Assembly: GCA_963676725.1 (NCBI GenBank)
Contig: OY781463.1
Span: forward strand, 1,922,001 to 1,986,000
Length of the DNA: 64,000 bases
DNA from: G963662905 sp963676725
Lineage (GTDB): Bacteria; Bacteroidota; Bacteroidia; Bacteroidales; WRLA01
Direction: 5' to 3'
Of the stretch, positions 51,982 through 61,106 are shown in pieces. Under the pieces are notes generated by a model that was not told where the DNA came from, did not search any database, and worked only from the letters and a program-made list of their open reading frames with translations. The translations under genes were made by a program, and so were the position numbers. Position 1 is the stretch's first letter. Every line of letters starts with the position of its first letter.

Positions 51982-52458
51982 TTAAAGGTTTATCCCCAGT
52001 AATATTATTAAAGTCAATAAGCCAAAACAAACTAATCCAATTATTCCTGCTTTTATAAAGTCAGCTTTACAGGTATCTCGTCTTTTCTTTTCTAATGTTC
52101 TTCTAAATCCAAATGCAACAATAAAAGGCAAACTTGCTACAAAACCATAACCATAGAGAGTTGTTGGATGATATAATTGTTCCATTGCATTTCTAATAAG
52201 TCCAAAAAACACATAGTCCATTAGTACTGCGAAAACAAGAAATATCAAACTATTATACATAGCTCCAATCATTATATTTTTCTTTGGAAAGGTGCGTATA
52301 CACAAAAAACTAGAAAATGTCCAGATAATAGGTGAAACTGTTAGCATTAAGGTCATTCCAAGCAAAGGGTTTACACTCCATGGAAACCATAATATAAAAT
52401 TTGACATCCAATAAACTGCAAATCCAACTGTCAAATTATATAAAACCCATTTATTCAT
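51982..52458 (-). CDS. hypothetical four-helix membrane protein
   Basis: A 158-residue integral membrane protein I do not recognise. Helices: LYNLTVGFAVYWMSNFILWF, LLGMTLMLTVSPIIWTFSSFL, MIGAMYNSLIFLVFAVLMDYVFFG and ADFIKAGIIGLVCFGLLTLIILLG, with YGYGFVASLPFIVAFGFRR as a possible fifth. A basic loop (RRTLEKKRRDTCK) lies before the last helix, suggesting a cytoplasmic face. No motif or neighbour gives a role. Confidence 0.65.
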   Translation of the reverse strand: MNKWVLYNLTVGFAVYWMSNFILWFPWSVNPLLGMTLMLTVSPIIWTFSSFLCIRTFPKKNIMIGAMYNSLIFLVFAVLMDYVFFGLIRNAMEQLYHPTTLYGYGFVASLPFIVAFGFRRTLEKKRRDTCKADFIKAGIIGLVCFGLLTLIILLGINL

Positions 52459-52854
52459 TTAGTAATCATCTTTTTAGTAAATCTATTTTCTTCAGATATA
52501 AGTAGCCCAGACTATATCTTTTTTTAATCAGTGCTTTTATTAGTCGGTATCTCTTCTACTACAATTATAAATAATATAATCTGATTCACAATAATGTTTT
52601 TATTATGAGGTTTTCCTTCGGTGATTTTTGGTAATAAACGGTCCTAGACAACTCGTCTTGCTAAAGCGTTTCTACCTCGCCAGTTTTATATCAAAAACAG
52701 CATGGCCAAGGATTTTCGTCCTTGGCCATGCGCTACTGTATTTTATTATTTGTTCCTTTCTGGATATTTTGCATCCATGAGCACCCAAAAACCTATGAAT
52801 AAACCAGAGCGTCTATTTTAATCCAGCAAAAAAGATGCTATAACATTTAGCCTT
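52459..52854. other. intergenic region with terminator
   Basis: About 400 bp. Apart from the hairpin at 52700 nothing is recognised. Confidence 0.4.
52700..52731. terminator. 13-bp hairpin between convergent/tandem genes
   Basis: GCATGGCCAAGGA (52700-52712) and TCCTTGGCCATGC (52719-52731) with a TTTTCG loop, downstream of the branching-enzyme gene on the minus strand. There is an AAAAA tract on its left, giving Ts in the minus transcript. Confidence 0.7.
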
Positions 52855-54876
52855 TTATATTTTCCGGAATACCATTGCGCTTCGGTTAATATTGTAGATT
52901 TTAATTTTCCAGGAACCATCTTCTGCTTTATATGCCGGATAAATGGTTTCGGAATCGAGCCTGCCATGTCCACCAAATGCAGGGGCATCGCTACTGAAAA
53001 CAACCTTATAATTCCCTTCTGTAGGAACAGGCATTTCGTAATTTTCAGGCGAATTATTGATATGGAAATTAAATACAAACACCAATCCATTGCGCTCAAA
53101 AACAATGGTTTTATGCCAATCGTCCATCCAAAGTTGTCGTGGGAAACCGGCATTCAGAATATCATTTTCGCGGATGATTTGGAGCATTTCCCGATCAAAA
53201 TCATTCAGGAAATGATATTTCAGTTTTGGGTCATCAACGAGCGACCATTGACGGCGGGCGTACCAATAGCTCCAGTTATTTCCTTCACGCGGAAAGTCAA
53301 TCCATTCCGGATGGCCAAATTCATTTCCCATAAAGTTCAACCATGCTTCGCCACCGAGGCTAATCGTAAAGAAACGGATCATTTTATGCAATGCGATCCC
53401 ACGTTCTATAGTTAAATCATTGTCTTCCGCCGCCATATGATAGTACATACCGGCATCCATCAATTGAAATGCAAGGGTTTTATCACCTACCAATGCCTGA
53501 TCATGCGATTCGGCATATGCCAGCGTTTTGATATCAAATTTCCTATTGACCATCACGTCCCAAAGCTCCCAGACATTCCACTCTTCGTCCTTTTTTTCTT
53601 TAAGTGTCTTTGTCCAATAATCCGGAATACCCATTCCGAGGCGATAATCAAAGCCAATTCCGCCATGTTTTATTGGATTACATAATCCGGGCATCCCGCT
53701 CACATCTTCGGCAATACTTATCGCATTTTTATTTATTTTCTTGATGAGGGTATTGGCCAATTGCATATAAGTAATGGCATCCCATTCAACGCCTTCAGAG
53801 AAAAATGCCTGCTGGTTCCAGTCCCCAATATATCCATGATGGAAATACAGCATCGATGTTACACCATCAAAACGGAAGCCATCAAAATGGAATTCCTTCA
53901 TCCAGTATTTTAGATTAGAAAGCAGAAATTGAAGGGTTTCTGTACGGCCATAATTAAAGAGTTTCGAATCCCATGCGGGGTGGTCTCCCCTCTCTCCTTC
54001 ATGCAAATACAAACCGGGCTGACCATCAAATTCGTTGATGCCTTCATTAAAATTCTTGACGGTATGACTATGGACAATGTCCATAATCACAGCAATTCCC
54101 ATTTCGTGGGCTGTTTTTATCAAAAATTTTAATTCTTCCGGCGTACCAAAACGTGAAGAAGGCGCAAAGAAACTGCTTACATGATATCCAAAAGAGCCAT
54201 AGTATGGATGTTCGGCAATGGCCATAAGTTGAATGGCATTATACCCTTGTTTCTTAATGCGGGGCAGAATATTTTCGACAAATTCGAGATAAGTGCCCAC
54301 TCCTTCTTTTTCTTGAGCCATTCCAATATGGCATTCGTAAATCAAAAGCTCATCAAGCTGATCTGCTGAAAAAGCATCACCCTTCCAGCTGAATTTCTTC
54401 TCAGGAAACCAGAGCTGTCCGGAGAAGGTTGTTGTATCCAAATCCTGAACAAGGCGAGTCATATAAACAGGAATGCGCTCATACCAACCATTTTCGCCAT
54501 GAACCAATACTTTCACTTTTGAGCCATGCACAAAACTTTCGTGATATACGTCATAGGGCAGAAATATTTCCCAAACGCCATCGTCTTTCCGTGTCATTCT
54601 GTGGCTATGACGATGCCAGTCGTTAAAATCGCCGAAAAAATACAAATCCCTTGCCCGGGGCGCCCATTCGCGATAATACCAGCCTTGTTTCTCTCTATCG
54701 AAATGGATGCCCAAATAGGTATAGGCATTGGCAAATTTAAGCAAACTACCGTATTGATTCTCAATACTCTTTTTTCGTTCAATATATCTCTGATAACGAT
54801 CATTCACTTCCTGAGCGACAGGCTCAAGCCATGGATCATCCTTAACAATCTTCATCTTTTTCAAATCTTGTCCCAT
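52855..54876 (-). CDS. glgB: 1,4-alpha-glucan branching enzyme
   Basis: A 673-residue GH13 enzyme that makes alpha-1,6 branches in glycogen, in the cytoplasm (no signal peptide). N-terminal CBM48 (REWAPRARDLYFFGDFNDWHRHSH) is followed by the barrel with MDIVHSH, GFRFDGVTSMLYFHHG (nucleophile Asp337), IAEDVSGMPGL (acid Glu390) and YAESHDQALVG (transition-state Asp). The C-terminal beta domain ends YNINRSAMVFRKI. Its length and the FRFDGVTSM motif are of the eukaryote-like GH13_8 branch enzymes common in Bacteroidota. It lies 23 bp after the pullulanase gene; probable operon. Confidence 0.92.
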   Translation of the reverse strand: MGQDLKKMKIVKDDPWLEPVAQEVNDRYQRYIERKKSIENQYGSLLKFANAYTYLGIHFDREKQGWYYREWAPRARDLYFFGDFNDWHRHSHRMTRKDDGVWEIFLPYDVYHESFVHGSKVKVLVHGENGWYERIPVYMTRLVQDLDTTTFSGQLWFPEKKFSWKGDAFSADQLDELLIYECHIGMAQEKEGVGTYLEFVENILPRIKKQGYNAIQLMAIAEHPYYGSFGYHVSSFFAPSSRFGTPEELKFLIKTAHEMGIAVIMDIVHSHTVKNFNEGINEFDGQPGLYLHEGERGDHPAWDSKLFNYGRTETLQFLLSNLKYWMKEFHFDGFRFDGVTSMLYFHHGYIGDWNQQAFFSEGVEWDAITYMQLANTLIKKINKNAISIAEDVSGMPGLCNPIKHGGIGFDYRLGMGIPDYWTKTLKEKKDEEWNVWELWDVMVNRKFDIKTLAYAESHDQALVGDKTLAFQLMDAGMYYHMAAEDNDLTIERGIALHKMIRFFTISLGGEAWLNFMGNEFGHPEWIDFPREGNNWSYWYARRQWSLVDDPKLKYHFLNDFDREMLQIIRENDILNAGFPRQLWMDDWHKTIVFERNGLVFVFNFHINNSPENYEMPVPTEGNYKVVFSSDAPAFGGHGRLDSETIYPAYKAEDGSWKIKIYNINRSAMVFRKI

Positions 54877-54899
54877 TGTTTCTTAAAATTTACTAACAT

Positions 54900-56900
54900 T
54901 TACTCCTTCACTGCAATAATGGCTGTTTTCCCCTCTACTGTCAGTTTTTTTGTATCAAGACTTCTGATTCCTTCTTCATCAATTTTACCATTTTCAAGCA
55001 CAATATTCCATTTCCCTTCGGGTATGGAAATTTCTGTTGCGGTTTTATTGCCATTAAAGGCAACGAGCACTTCTCCCCATGTATCTTCATTTGTATGTGC
55101 ATCAATTGTATAAGCAACAATTTGTGCAGGCAAAGAATCGAGGAAATGAAGGTGTTCAGAAATCATTTCTGTATCGGGCATACGGAATGCCGGATGGTTT
55201 TTTCTTAACTGGATTAACTTCTGATAATAATGAAATACATCCAAATGCTTCTTTTTCCATGTCCAATCAATTTGATTGATGCTGTCCGGACTTTCAAAAG
55301 AATTCTCAACGCCCTGTTTTGTCCGCATCATTTCCACCCCGGCATGCAAAAAAGGCACGCCCTGGCTTGTGAGCACAATGGTATTTGCAAGCAAATGCAT
55401 CTTCTGTATTTCTTCTTCAGATGCATCAGGATTGGAAATTTTCAGCTTATCATATAATGTATTATTGTCGTGGCATGAAACATAATTAATGCACTGTAGC
55501 GGTGATGGAGCCCATGCGGTATCTGAATAATTCACAAGGCTATAATCAATTTCAGGATGCTGCGTTGCACCAACCACACCAAACTTAATACTCTCTTCAA
55601 GGCCTTCTTTTCCACTAACAAAGCCTTTTTCTTCCACATTGCCCCAATGGCCTTTGACTCCATCGCGTAAATCATCCGAAAATGCAGCAATTCCATCGAG
55701 TTTATATGTTTGCTTTTTAATTGCCTGTTGTTCAACGGGCAATGGGCTCCCTCCTGCTGTCCAACCTTCTCCATAAAGGATATAATGCTTTCCCCAAGGA
55801 TGTTTATTGAGTTCTTTATTGATATCGTTCATTGTTTCAATATCGTGAATTCCCATCAAATCGAAACGGAATCCATCAATATGGTAGATATCCGCCCAAT
55901 GCCTGATTGATTCCAGAATGTATTTGCGCATCATAGGGCGTTCAGAAGCGGTTTCATTGCCACACCCTGAAGCATTACTGAAACTGCCATCTTCATTATG
56001 CCGGTAATAATATCCGGGGACAGTCAGGTTAAAAACAGACTCATCGGTATAGCCGGTATGGTTATAAACCACATCGAGGATTACGCCAATCCCATTATCA
56101 TGAAAGGTTTTGATCATTTCGCGCATTTCTTTGATGCGTACTGTAGGATCGTATGGATCAGTGGCATAAGAGCCTTCGGGAACATTATAGTTCTGCGGGT
56201 CATAGCCCCAGTTGTATTTCATCTTTTCAGGATAACGCTCATCGATGGAACGATAATCAAAAGCGGGTAAAATATGCACATGTGTAATCCCCAATTCTTT
56301 CATATGATCGATGCCTGTTTTCAGGTTATCAGGGCTTTTGGTCCATTGTTCTGCTAAACCTTTGAAGGTTCCTTTTGCTTTTACCCCCGATGAAGGATGT
56401 GTCGACATATCTCGAACATGCAGTTCATAAATCAGGATATCGTTCATTTTTTTAAATTTTGGCCCCCGGTCTTTACTCCAGTTTTCGGGTTCCAATTCGG
56501 CAAAATCGACAACATAAGCCCTTTGGCCGTTCACGCCTGTAGCTTTTGCATAAGGGCCTGCGCTTTCTTGAAGCCACTCGCCATTTTGTTTCACCTGATA
56601 GGTATAAAAGCTTCCTTTGATATCGTCATTGACAAGTAATAACCAGGTTCCGTCATCATCTTTTTTCATGTCCATGCTTTTGATGGGATCTCCATCTTCA
56701 CCATTTTCATAAAAATGAACCACAACTTCATCGGCAAATGGCGACCAAAGCCGGAAAGAAGTAATTTTAGGAGTATAGATCATTCCTAGATCGGGACCAT
56801 CATAGATTGGATATTCATCAAATTGCATTTCATTGTTATTATTAGTACTGCAGGCCGTAAAAAAACCCAGTGCTAGGAAGATTATCCATAGTTTTTTCAT
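54900..56900 (-). CDS. type I pullulanase, lipoprotein
   Basis: A 666-residue GH13 debranching enzyme. Its lipoprotein signal (FLALGFFTACST, Cys18) places it in the outer membrane or periplasm. An N-terminal CBM48-like domain (ITSFRLWSPFADEVVVHFYE) precedes the catalytic barrel; the type I pullulanase signature YNWGYDP is at 229-235, the nucleophile Asp347 in HIDGFRFDLMGI and the acid Glu378 in LYGEGW. VSCHDNNTLYDK holds the third Asp. It cleaves alpha-1,6 links in pullulan or glycogen. The ATG at 56900 is chosen since it opens the signal; an upstream in-frame start at 56942 would precede it with a polar leader. Confidence 0.92.
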   Translation of the reverse strand: MKKLWIIFLALGFFTACSTNNNNEMQFDEYPIYDGPDLGMIYTPKITSFRLWSPFADEVVVHFYENGEDGDPIKSMDMKKDDDGTWLLLVNDDIKGSFYTYQVKQNGEWLQESAGPYAKATGVNGQRAYVVDFAELEPENWSKDRGPKFKKMNDILIYELHVRDMSTHPSSGVKAKGTFKGLAEQWTKSPDNLKTGIDHMKELGITHVHILPAFDYRSIDERYPEKMKYNWGYDPQNYNVPEGSYATDPYDPTVRIKEMREMIKTFHDNGIGVILDVVYNHTGYTDESVFNLTVPGYYYRHNEDGSFSNASGCGNETASERPMMRKYILESIRHWADIYHIDGFRFDLMGIHDIETMNDINKELNKHPWGKHYILYGEGWTAGGSPLPVEQQAIKKQTYKLDGIAAFSDDLRDGVKGHWGNVEEKGFVSGKEGLEESIKFGVVGATQHPEIDYSLVNYSDTAWAPSPLQCINYVSCHDNNTLYDKLKISNPDASEEEIQKMHLLANTIVLTSQGVPFLHAGVEMMRTKQGVENSFESPDSINQIDWTWKKKHLDVFHYYQKLIQLRKNHPAFRMPDTEMISEHLHFLDSLPAQIVAYTIDAHTNEDTWGEVLVAFNGNKTATEISIPEGKWNIVLENGKIDEEGIRSLDTKKLTVEGKTAIIAVKE

Positions 56901-57123
56901 AAAAACACCTTTTTTATCACATGAATTCCATTTAGAACCCATACTGTTTTATTGAACGCTAAAATTATAGAATTCTTTTGAATCTCGAAGCTTTCAGTTC
57001 AAAATTAAAGGACAATAATCAATTTCGGGCAAGATATATTCATAAAATGCATAAAAATGCATCCTTGGAAGGAAAATCCGAATCAAAGAGTTTAGGGATA
57101 AAGAAAAAAGTGCATAAAAAAAC

Positions 57124-57157
57124 AAAAGCCCGATGAATATAGTTCATCAGGCTTTTT
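57124..57157 (-). terminator. terminator of tRNA-Met
   Basis: AAAGCCCGATGAA pairs with TTCATCAGGCTTT around a short loop; on the minus strand it is followed by a T-rich run, just after the tRNA 3' end. Confidence 0.75.
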
Positions 57158-57161
57158 TGTG

Positions 57162-57235
57162 TAGCGGGATCGAGAATTGAACTCGAGACCTCCGGGTTAT
57201 GAATCCGACGCTCTAACCGACTGAGCTACCCCGCC
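57162..57235 (-). tRNA. tRNA-Met (CAT)
   Basis: The minus strand gives a 74-nt cloverleaf: acceptor GGCGGGG with TCCCGCT (two G-U pairs), D arm AGCTCAGTCGGTTAGAGC, anticodon arm TCGGATTCATAACCCGG with anticodon CAT, variable AGGTC, and T arm with GTTCAATTC. The CCA end is not encoded. The anticodon arm is that of elongator-type Met rather than Ile2, as judged by the loop TTCATAA. Confidence 0.92.
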
Positions 57236-57623
57236 TTTTAGCGAGTGCAAAGGTAGAAAAATTTTAAAAAAACCAAACAATTTTATGAGATCAGAAAACA
57301 TTTATTTTTAAGTAGTGGAATATCAATAAATTAGAAATGAGAAAAACATTGGATTTTCTACAAAGGCTCGGCTATCATTGGCTTTGCAGCGATTTTGCAA
57401 ATGAAATGAGTATTCCGGGAGGAATCTTTGAGAGCAAAAATAAATGAACCATAAGAGCCCACAATAAGCCTTTGCGTTCGTTGAAACAAATCTCGCACAT
57501 CTACTCTCCTTCCAATGGGAAGAATGGACTGTTGCCTGACTTCTTCCTTGACACTTCCTCCCTCATTAATAAATCCATGAATTAAAAATTCCAATGCAAT
57601 TTGGAGCTAAAAAATCCTGACCT
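57236..57623. other. intergenic region, no supported gene
   Basis: About 390 bp. A 78-codon minus frame (57358-57594) and a 36-codon plus frame overlap here; neither shows a domain or start context that supports it. Confidence 0.4.
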
Positions 57624-57947
57624 TTGCAAAAAACAATCGGTGTGAAAGGATATAATGCACGCAATACAAATGAAGAGCCAATAAAAAAGGTGATCAAAAA
57701 AATGCTTGAATCATTTGGCTTTGATGAAGAAATACATAAACGACGGGCTATTGCAGCCTGGCCTGCCATTGTTGGAGAATATATTGCCCAACACACTACG
57801 GATTTATATCTCAAAAACCACAAGCTGTATGTCCATCTTGATAATGCAGCTCTGAAAAGCGAACTATCCTATGCAAAAAGTCGCATCATGGAAGCCATCA
57901 ACAAGCATATTGAGCATAATGAAGTGCATGAAATCATACTCCGATAA
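57624..57947 (+). CDS. DUF721 (DciA-like) protein
   Basis: A 107-residue or slightly shorter protein of the DUF721 family. IKKVIKKMLESFGFDEEIHKRRAIAAWPAIVGEYIAQHT (in parts), then DLYLKNHKLYVHLDNAALKSELSYAK and EIILR, are the standard core of these small KH-like proteins, which in other bacteria include DciA, the DnaB helicase operator. No ATG is available before the domain: translation must start at TTG 57624 or GTG 57642, since a stop lies just upstream. The recF gene often seen beside it is absent. Confidence 0.85.
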   Translation: MQKTIGVKGYNARNTNEEPIKKVIKKMLESFGFDEEIHKRRAIAAWPAIVGEYIAQHTTDLYLKNHKLYVHLDNAALKSELSYAKSRIMEAINKHIEHNEVHEIILR

Positions 57948-57948
57948 T

Positions 57949-60888
57949 TTAGGCTTGGGTTAGGAAAGCCCTAAGAAAAGCGATTAAATCGGCTGATTTT
58001 ATTGGTTTCGGCAAATACCCATCACAACCTGCATCAAAGGCTTTATCACGATCATTAGCCAAAGCAAAAGCAGTTTGTGCAATGACAGGAAGTTCCGGCT
58101 TCATCTTCTTAATCCTTCGTGTAGCCTCCAGCCCATCCATTACAGGCATTTTTACATCCATAAGTACGAGATGAACATCATCATGCTTAACGATATAATC
58201 TACAGCTTCCTGACCATTTTGGGCATGAATTAATTCTATTGGCATTTTTCCCAGCAAACCTTTGATAAAGAGAAAATTACTTTCAATATCCTCTGCAACG
58301 AGAATTTTCCCTTTTAAGAACTTAAGATCTTCTAAATCAGGGCGTCTGTATTGTTCTTTTACATCATATCTGGCTTCAGGGATGTAGGGCACATGAAAAT
58401 AAAAAACCGATCCCTTGCCCGGTTCTGAGCGCAGGCCGATATCCCCTCCCAATAATTCGACCAAATTTTTAGAAATTGCTAAACCAAGCCCTGTGCCCCC
58501 TTTTTTCTGACCTTCGCCGGTTTTGGCGTGCTCTGCCTGAATAAAGCGCTCAAAAACAAGTTCTTGTTCTTTCTCTGAAATTCCGGCACCGCTGTCTTCA
58601 ATTTCAAAATGCAAGGTTTTATCATTGATAAAACAACGCATTTCAACAAAGCCTGTATCCGTAAATTTAATTGCATTCGCCAATAAATTTGTGATAATTT
58701 GCCGCAATCGTTGAATATCGGAAACGATTTTATTCTCTTTTCCCAATGAGTGTTTTAATCTCAGTTCGATGCCTTTACGATCTGCATTGCTGCTAAACAA
58801 TGAGTATAAATCATTTACAAGCGCTGCAATGTCCATCACATCGCGATTTATTTCCATTTCACCTGCTTCGATCTTTGAAAGGTCGATCACATCATTAATC
58901 AGGTTGAGCAATTGCATGCTGTTTTTATTTAAGAGTTGCAGATAATCTGCCTGCTCTTCTTTGTCCATTTCCTCCTCAATCAATAATTGGGAGAACCCTA
59001 GGATGCTGTTCATGGGCGTTCTGATCTCGTGGCTCATATTTGCAAGAAAAGCCGATTTTAGTTTATCGCTTTCCACCGCTTTATCTTTTGCAAACTTTAG
59101 CTCGTCGTTCAGCTCATGAAAATGTGCGTTTAAAGAGGACAATTCGAAATTGGAATGTTTCAATAAATCATTTCTTTTTCTAAGCTCTTCCTGATATTCT
59201 GTAATTGCAGTACTATCAGAGACTAGGGCAATTAGGCCAATAATTTTTCCAAAGGCATCCCTGTTTGGTGACAATACAATGCGGATATATCTATTTTTAT
59301 TGAGTTTTTTATCAAAATATGGCAGGGCAGTTTTTTCGATCAGTTCACCCTGCATGGCTTTTTGCATGACAAATTCAAGATTAAGGCTGGAAAAATTCGA
59401 AAACACATCGCGTATGCATTTCCCAATAACATGAACCCTTTTTTTATTGCTTAGCTTTTCGAGATAATTATTCCACAGAATCACTTTATAGTCCTCATCA
59501 AGCACGATTAAACCTTCTAACATATTTGCTATTAGGTTTTTATTAAAATTCAGGGAATCGCGCAATTTTCGATAGGCTTCTGCGCGTGCAGAAATATCCC
59601 GTAATGCGATTACACGAATCATTTTACCGTTATCTACAAATTCGGAAAGCTGTGCCTCGGCCGGAAAACAGCTTCCGTCTTTGCGCATTGCTGTTATTTC
59701 CATTGGTCTTCTCTGTTTTTTCCGAACGGCTTCCATTGCGCGTGATCGCTCATCGGGATGAAGCCATTCAACGGCTTTTTTACCAATGGCCTCACTCAAC
59801 GAATAAGAAAACATTTTCTCTGCTGTGAGGTTTTGATTCACGCATATATTGCCATCAAAAAACAATATCGACTCAAAAGAAGCATCCGATAAAGATTGAT
59901 AACGGGCTTCACTTAACCGAAGGTTCTGTTCCAGTTTATATTGATGGCTCACATCAACATAAACGCAAAGATAGACCTGCTCCCCATGGAAAGTCACTTT
60001 TCGGAATTGTGATTGAACCCAAATGATCTTTTTGTCTTTCCGGATCATACGATATGGTTTTGAAAAACCTATATTGTGAGTTCCATCCATTTCCTTTCGT
60101 ATATGCATATCATCCGGATGCACAATACCGAGGAGATCGAAGGTTGACTTTTGCAAAATCTCCTCTTGAGAATAACCAATCAGTTCACATAAATCCTTGT
60201 TTACCAGAAGTATACTATTTTCATCGCGCATCAGCAATGCCACAGACAATTCCTGAATTAATGTTTCGTACTCATGGTATGACTGCACATATTCGCTAAT
60301 ATCCTTCAGGGCTACCAAACAGGAGATTTTATTTTGAAAAACAACCTCTGCTCCGGTAAATTCCACCCATTTAGCCTCATTATTTGGTGTATGGCATTTT
60401 ATTATACCTGGTTCACTTTGAATGCCCTTCGATAGTTTGTATAAGCGTGTCCTGATAAATTCATGGTTATCGGGATAAATAAAATCGTATATGTTTTTAC
60501 CAATCACAAGATCTTCTGATTCGAGCCCCATGATTTTCAGGCAACTTTTATTTGCATAAATAATGGTTTTATCATGCAGGATAATAATCCCATTCAGTGC
60601 AAGGGAAGCATACTCCTGAAATGACTTATTCATTTCTTCAATCACAAGGGGTTTGCTATTCCCACCCCCATTCTTTTCAAAACTTGTAATTTTGGCTTCA
60701 GGAATGCAGGGATCATGTTTTTCAGAAGCAGTAGAAACTACTATTGTATCCTCAGTAATATTTTGGTTTGCAATCTGATAAACAAATTTTTCCAATAATT
60801 TATGATATTCTTCTTTAGATAAAATTTCCGCTTGGGAAATCAATTCCCTTGCTTTACTTTTCAGGTTTCCATATGTGTTAATTGGCAT
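57949..60888 (-). CDS. multi-PAS hybrid histidine kinase
   Basis: A 979-residue cytoplasmic hybrid kinase without transmembrane helices. It has about five PAS domains (residues roughly 90-560; e.g. MGLESEDLVIGKNIYDFIYPDN, LIGYSQEEILQKSTFDLLGIVHPDD, MRKDGSCFPAEAQLSEF), then a short coiled coil, HisKA with phospho-acceptor His620 (ANMSHEIRTPMNSILGFS), an HATPase (LANAIKFTDTG; GGTGLGLAISKNLVE) and a C-terminal receiver with Asp911 (HLVLMDVKMPVMDG). The ATG at 60888 is preferred to a TTG at 60954. No dedicated output regulator is adjacent; it probably feeds a phosphorelay elsewhere. Confidence 0.92.
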   Translation of the reverse strand: MPINTYGNLKSKARELISQAEILSKEEYHKLLEKFVYQIANQNITEDTIVVSTASEKHDPCIPEAKITSFEKNGGGNSKPLVIEEMNKSFQEYASLALNGIIILHDKTIIYANKSCLKIMGLESEDLVIGKNIYDFIYPDNHEFIRTRLYKLSKGIQSEPGIIKCHTPNNEAKWVEFTGAEVVFQNKISCLVALKDISEYVQSYHEYETLIQELSVALLMRDENSILLVNKDLCELIGYSQEEILQKSTFDLLGIVHPDDMHIRKEMDGTHNIGFSKPYRMIRKDKKIIWVQSQFRKVTFHGEQVYLCVYVDVSHQYKLEQNLRLSEARYQSLSDASFESILFFDGNICVNQNLTAEKMFSYSLSEAIGKKAVEWLHPDERSRAMEAVRKKQRRPMEITAMRKDGSCFPAEAQLSEFVDNGKMIRVIALRDISARAEAYRKLRDSLNFNKNLIANMLEGLIVLDEDYKVILWNNYLEKLSNKKRVHVIGKCIRDVFSNFSSLNLEFVMQKAMQGELIEKTALPYFDKKLNKNRYIRIVLSPNRDAFGKIIGLIALVSDSTAITEYQEELRKRNDLLKHSNFELSSLNAHFHELNDELKFAKDKAVESDKLKSAFLANMSHEIRTPMNSILGFSQLLIEEEMDKEEQADYLQLLNKNSMQLLNLINDVIDLSKIEAGEMEINRDVMDIAALVNDLYSLFSSNADRKGIELRLKHSLGKENKIVSDIQRLRQIITNLLANAIKFTDTGFVEMRCFINDKTLHFEIEDSGAGISEKEQELVFERFIQAEHAKTGEGQKKGGTGLGLAISKNLVELLGGDIGLRSEPGKGSVFYFHVPYIPEARYDVKEQYRRPDLEDLKFLKGKILVAEDIESNFLFIKGLLGKMPIELIHAQNGQEAVDYIVKHDDVHLVLMDVKMPVMDGLEATRRIKKMKPELPVIAQTAFALANDRDKAFDAGCDGYLPKPIKSADLIAFLRAFLTQA

Positions 60889-61041
60889 CTTTAACAATTT
60901 CTTTGACAAGCATGCAACGAGATAATATAGATTTTCATGGATAAAATTAGACAATTTTTTGAATATAAAAAGCTTTTACCATCCTAATCCAAAAAAGATA
61001 TACAAAATCAAAGTTAAAAACCGAATGAAGTGTGCAAAAAA

Positions 61042-61067
61042 AAGAGTGACCCCTAAAGGCCACTCTT
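61042..61067 (-). terminator. terminator after susD
   Basis: AAGAGTG (61042-61048) pairs with CACTCTT (61061-61067) with an inner CC/GG; a run of A on the left gives T in the minus transcript. Confidence 0.7.
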
Positions 61068-61106
61068 CTACATTACTAAACCAACAATATCAATATATAA
61101 GAAACA

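Noticed and set aside
57358..57594. 78-codon minus-strand frame near the DUF721 gene
   Set aside because: No recognisable family. I considered a remnant of a T9SS tail but the pattern does not hold.
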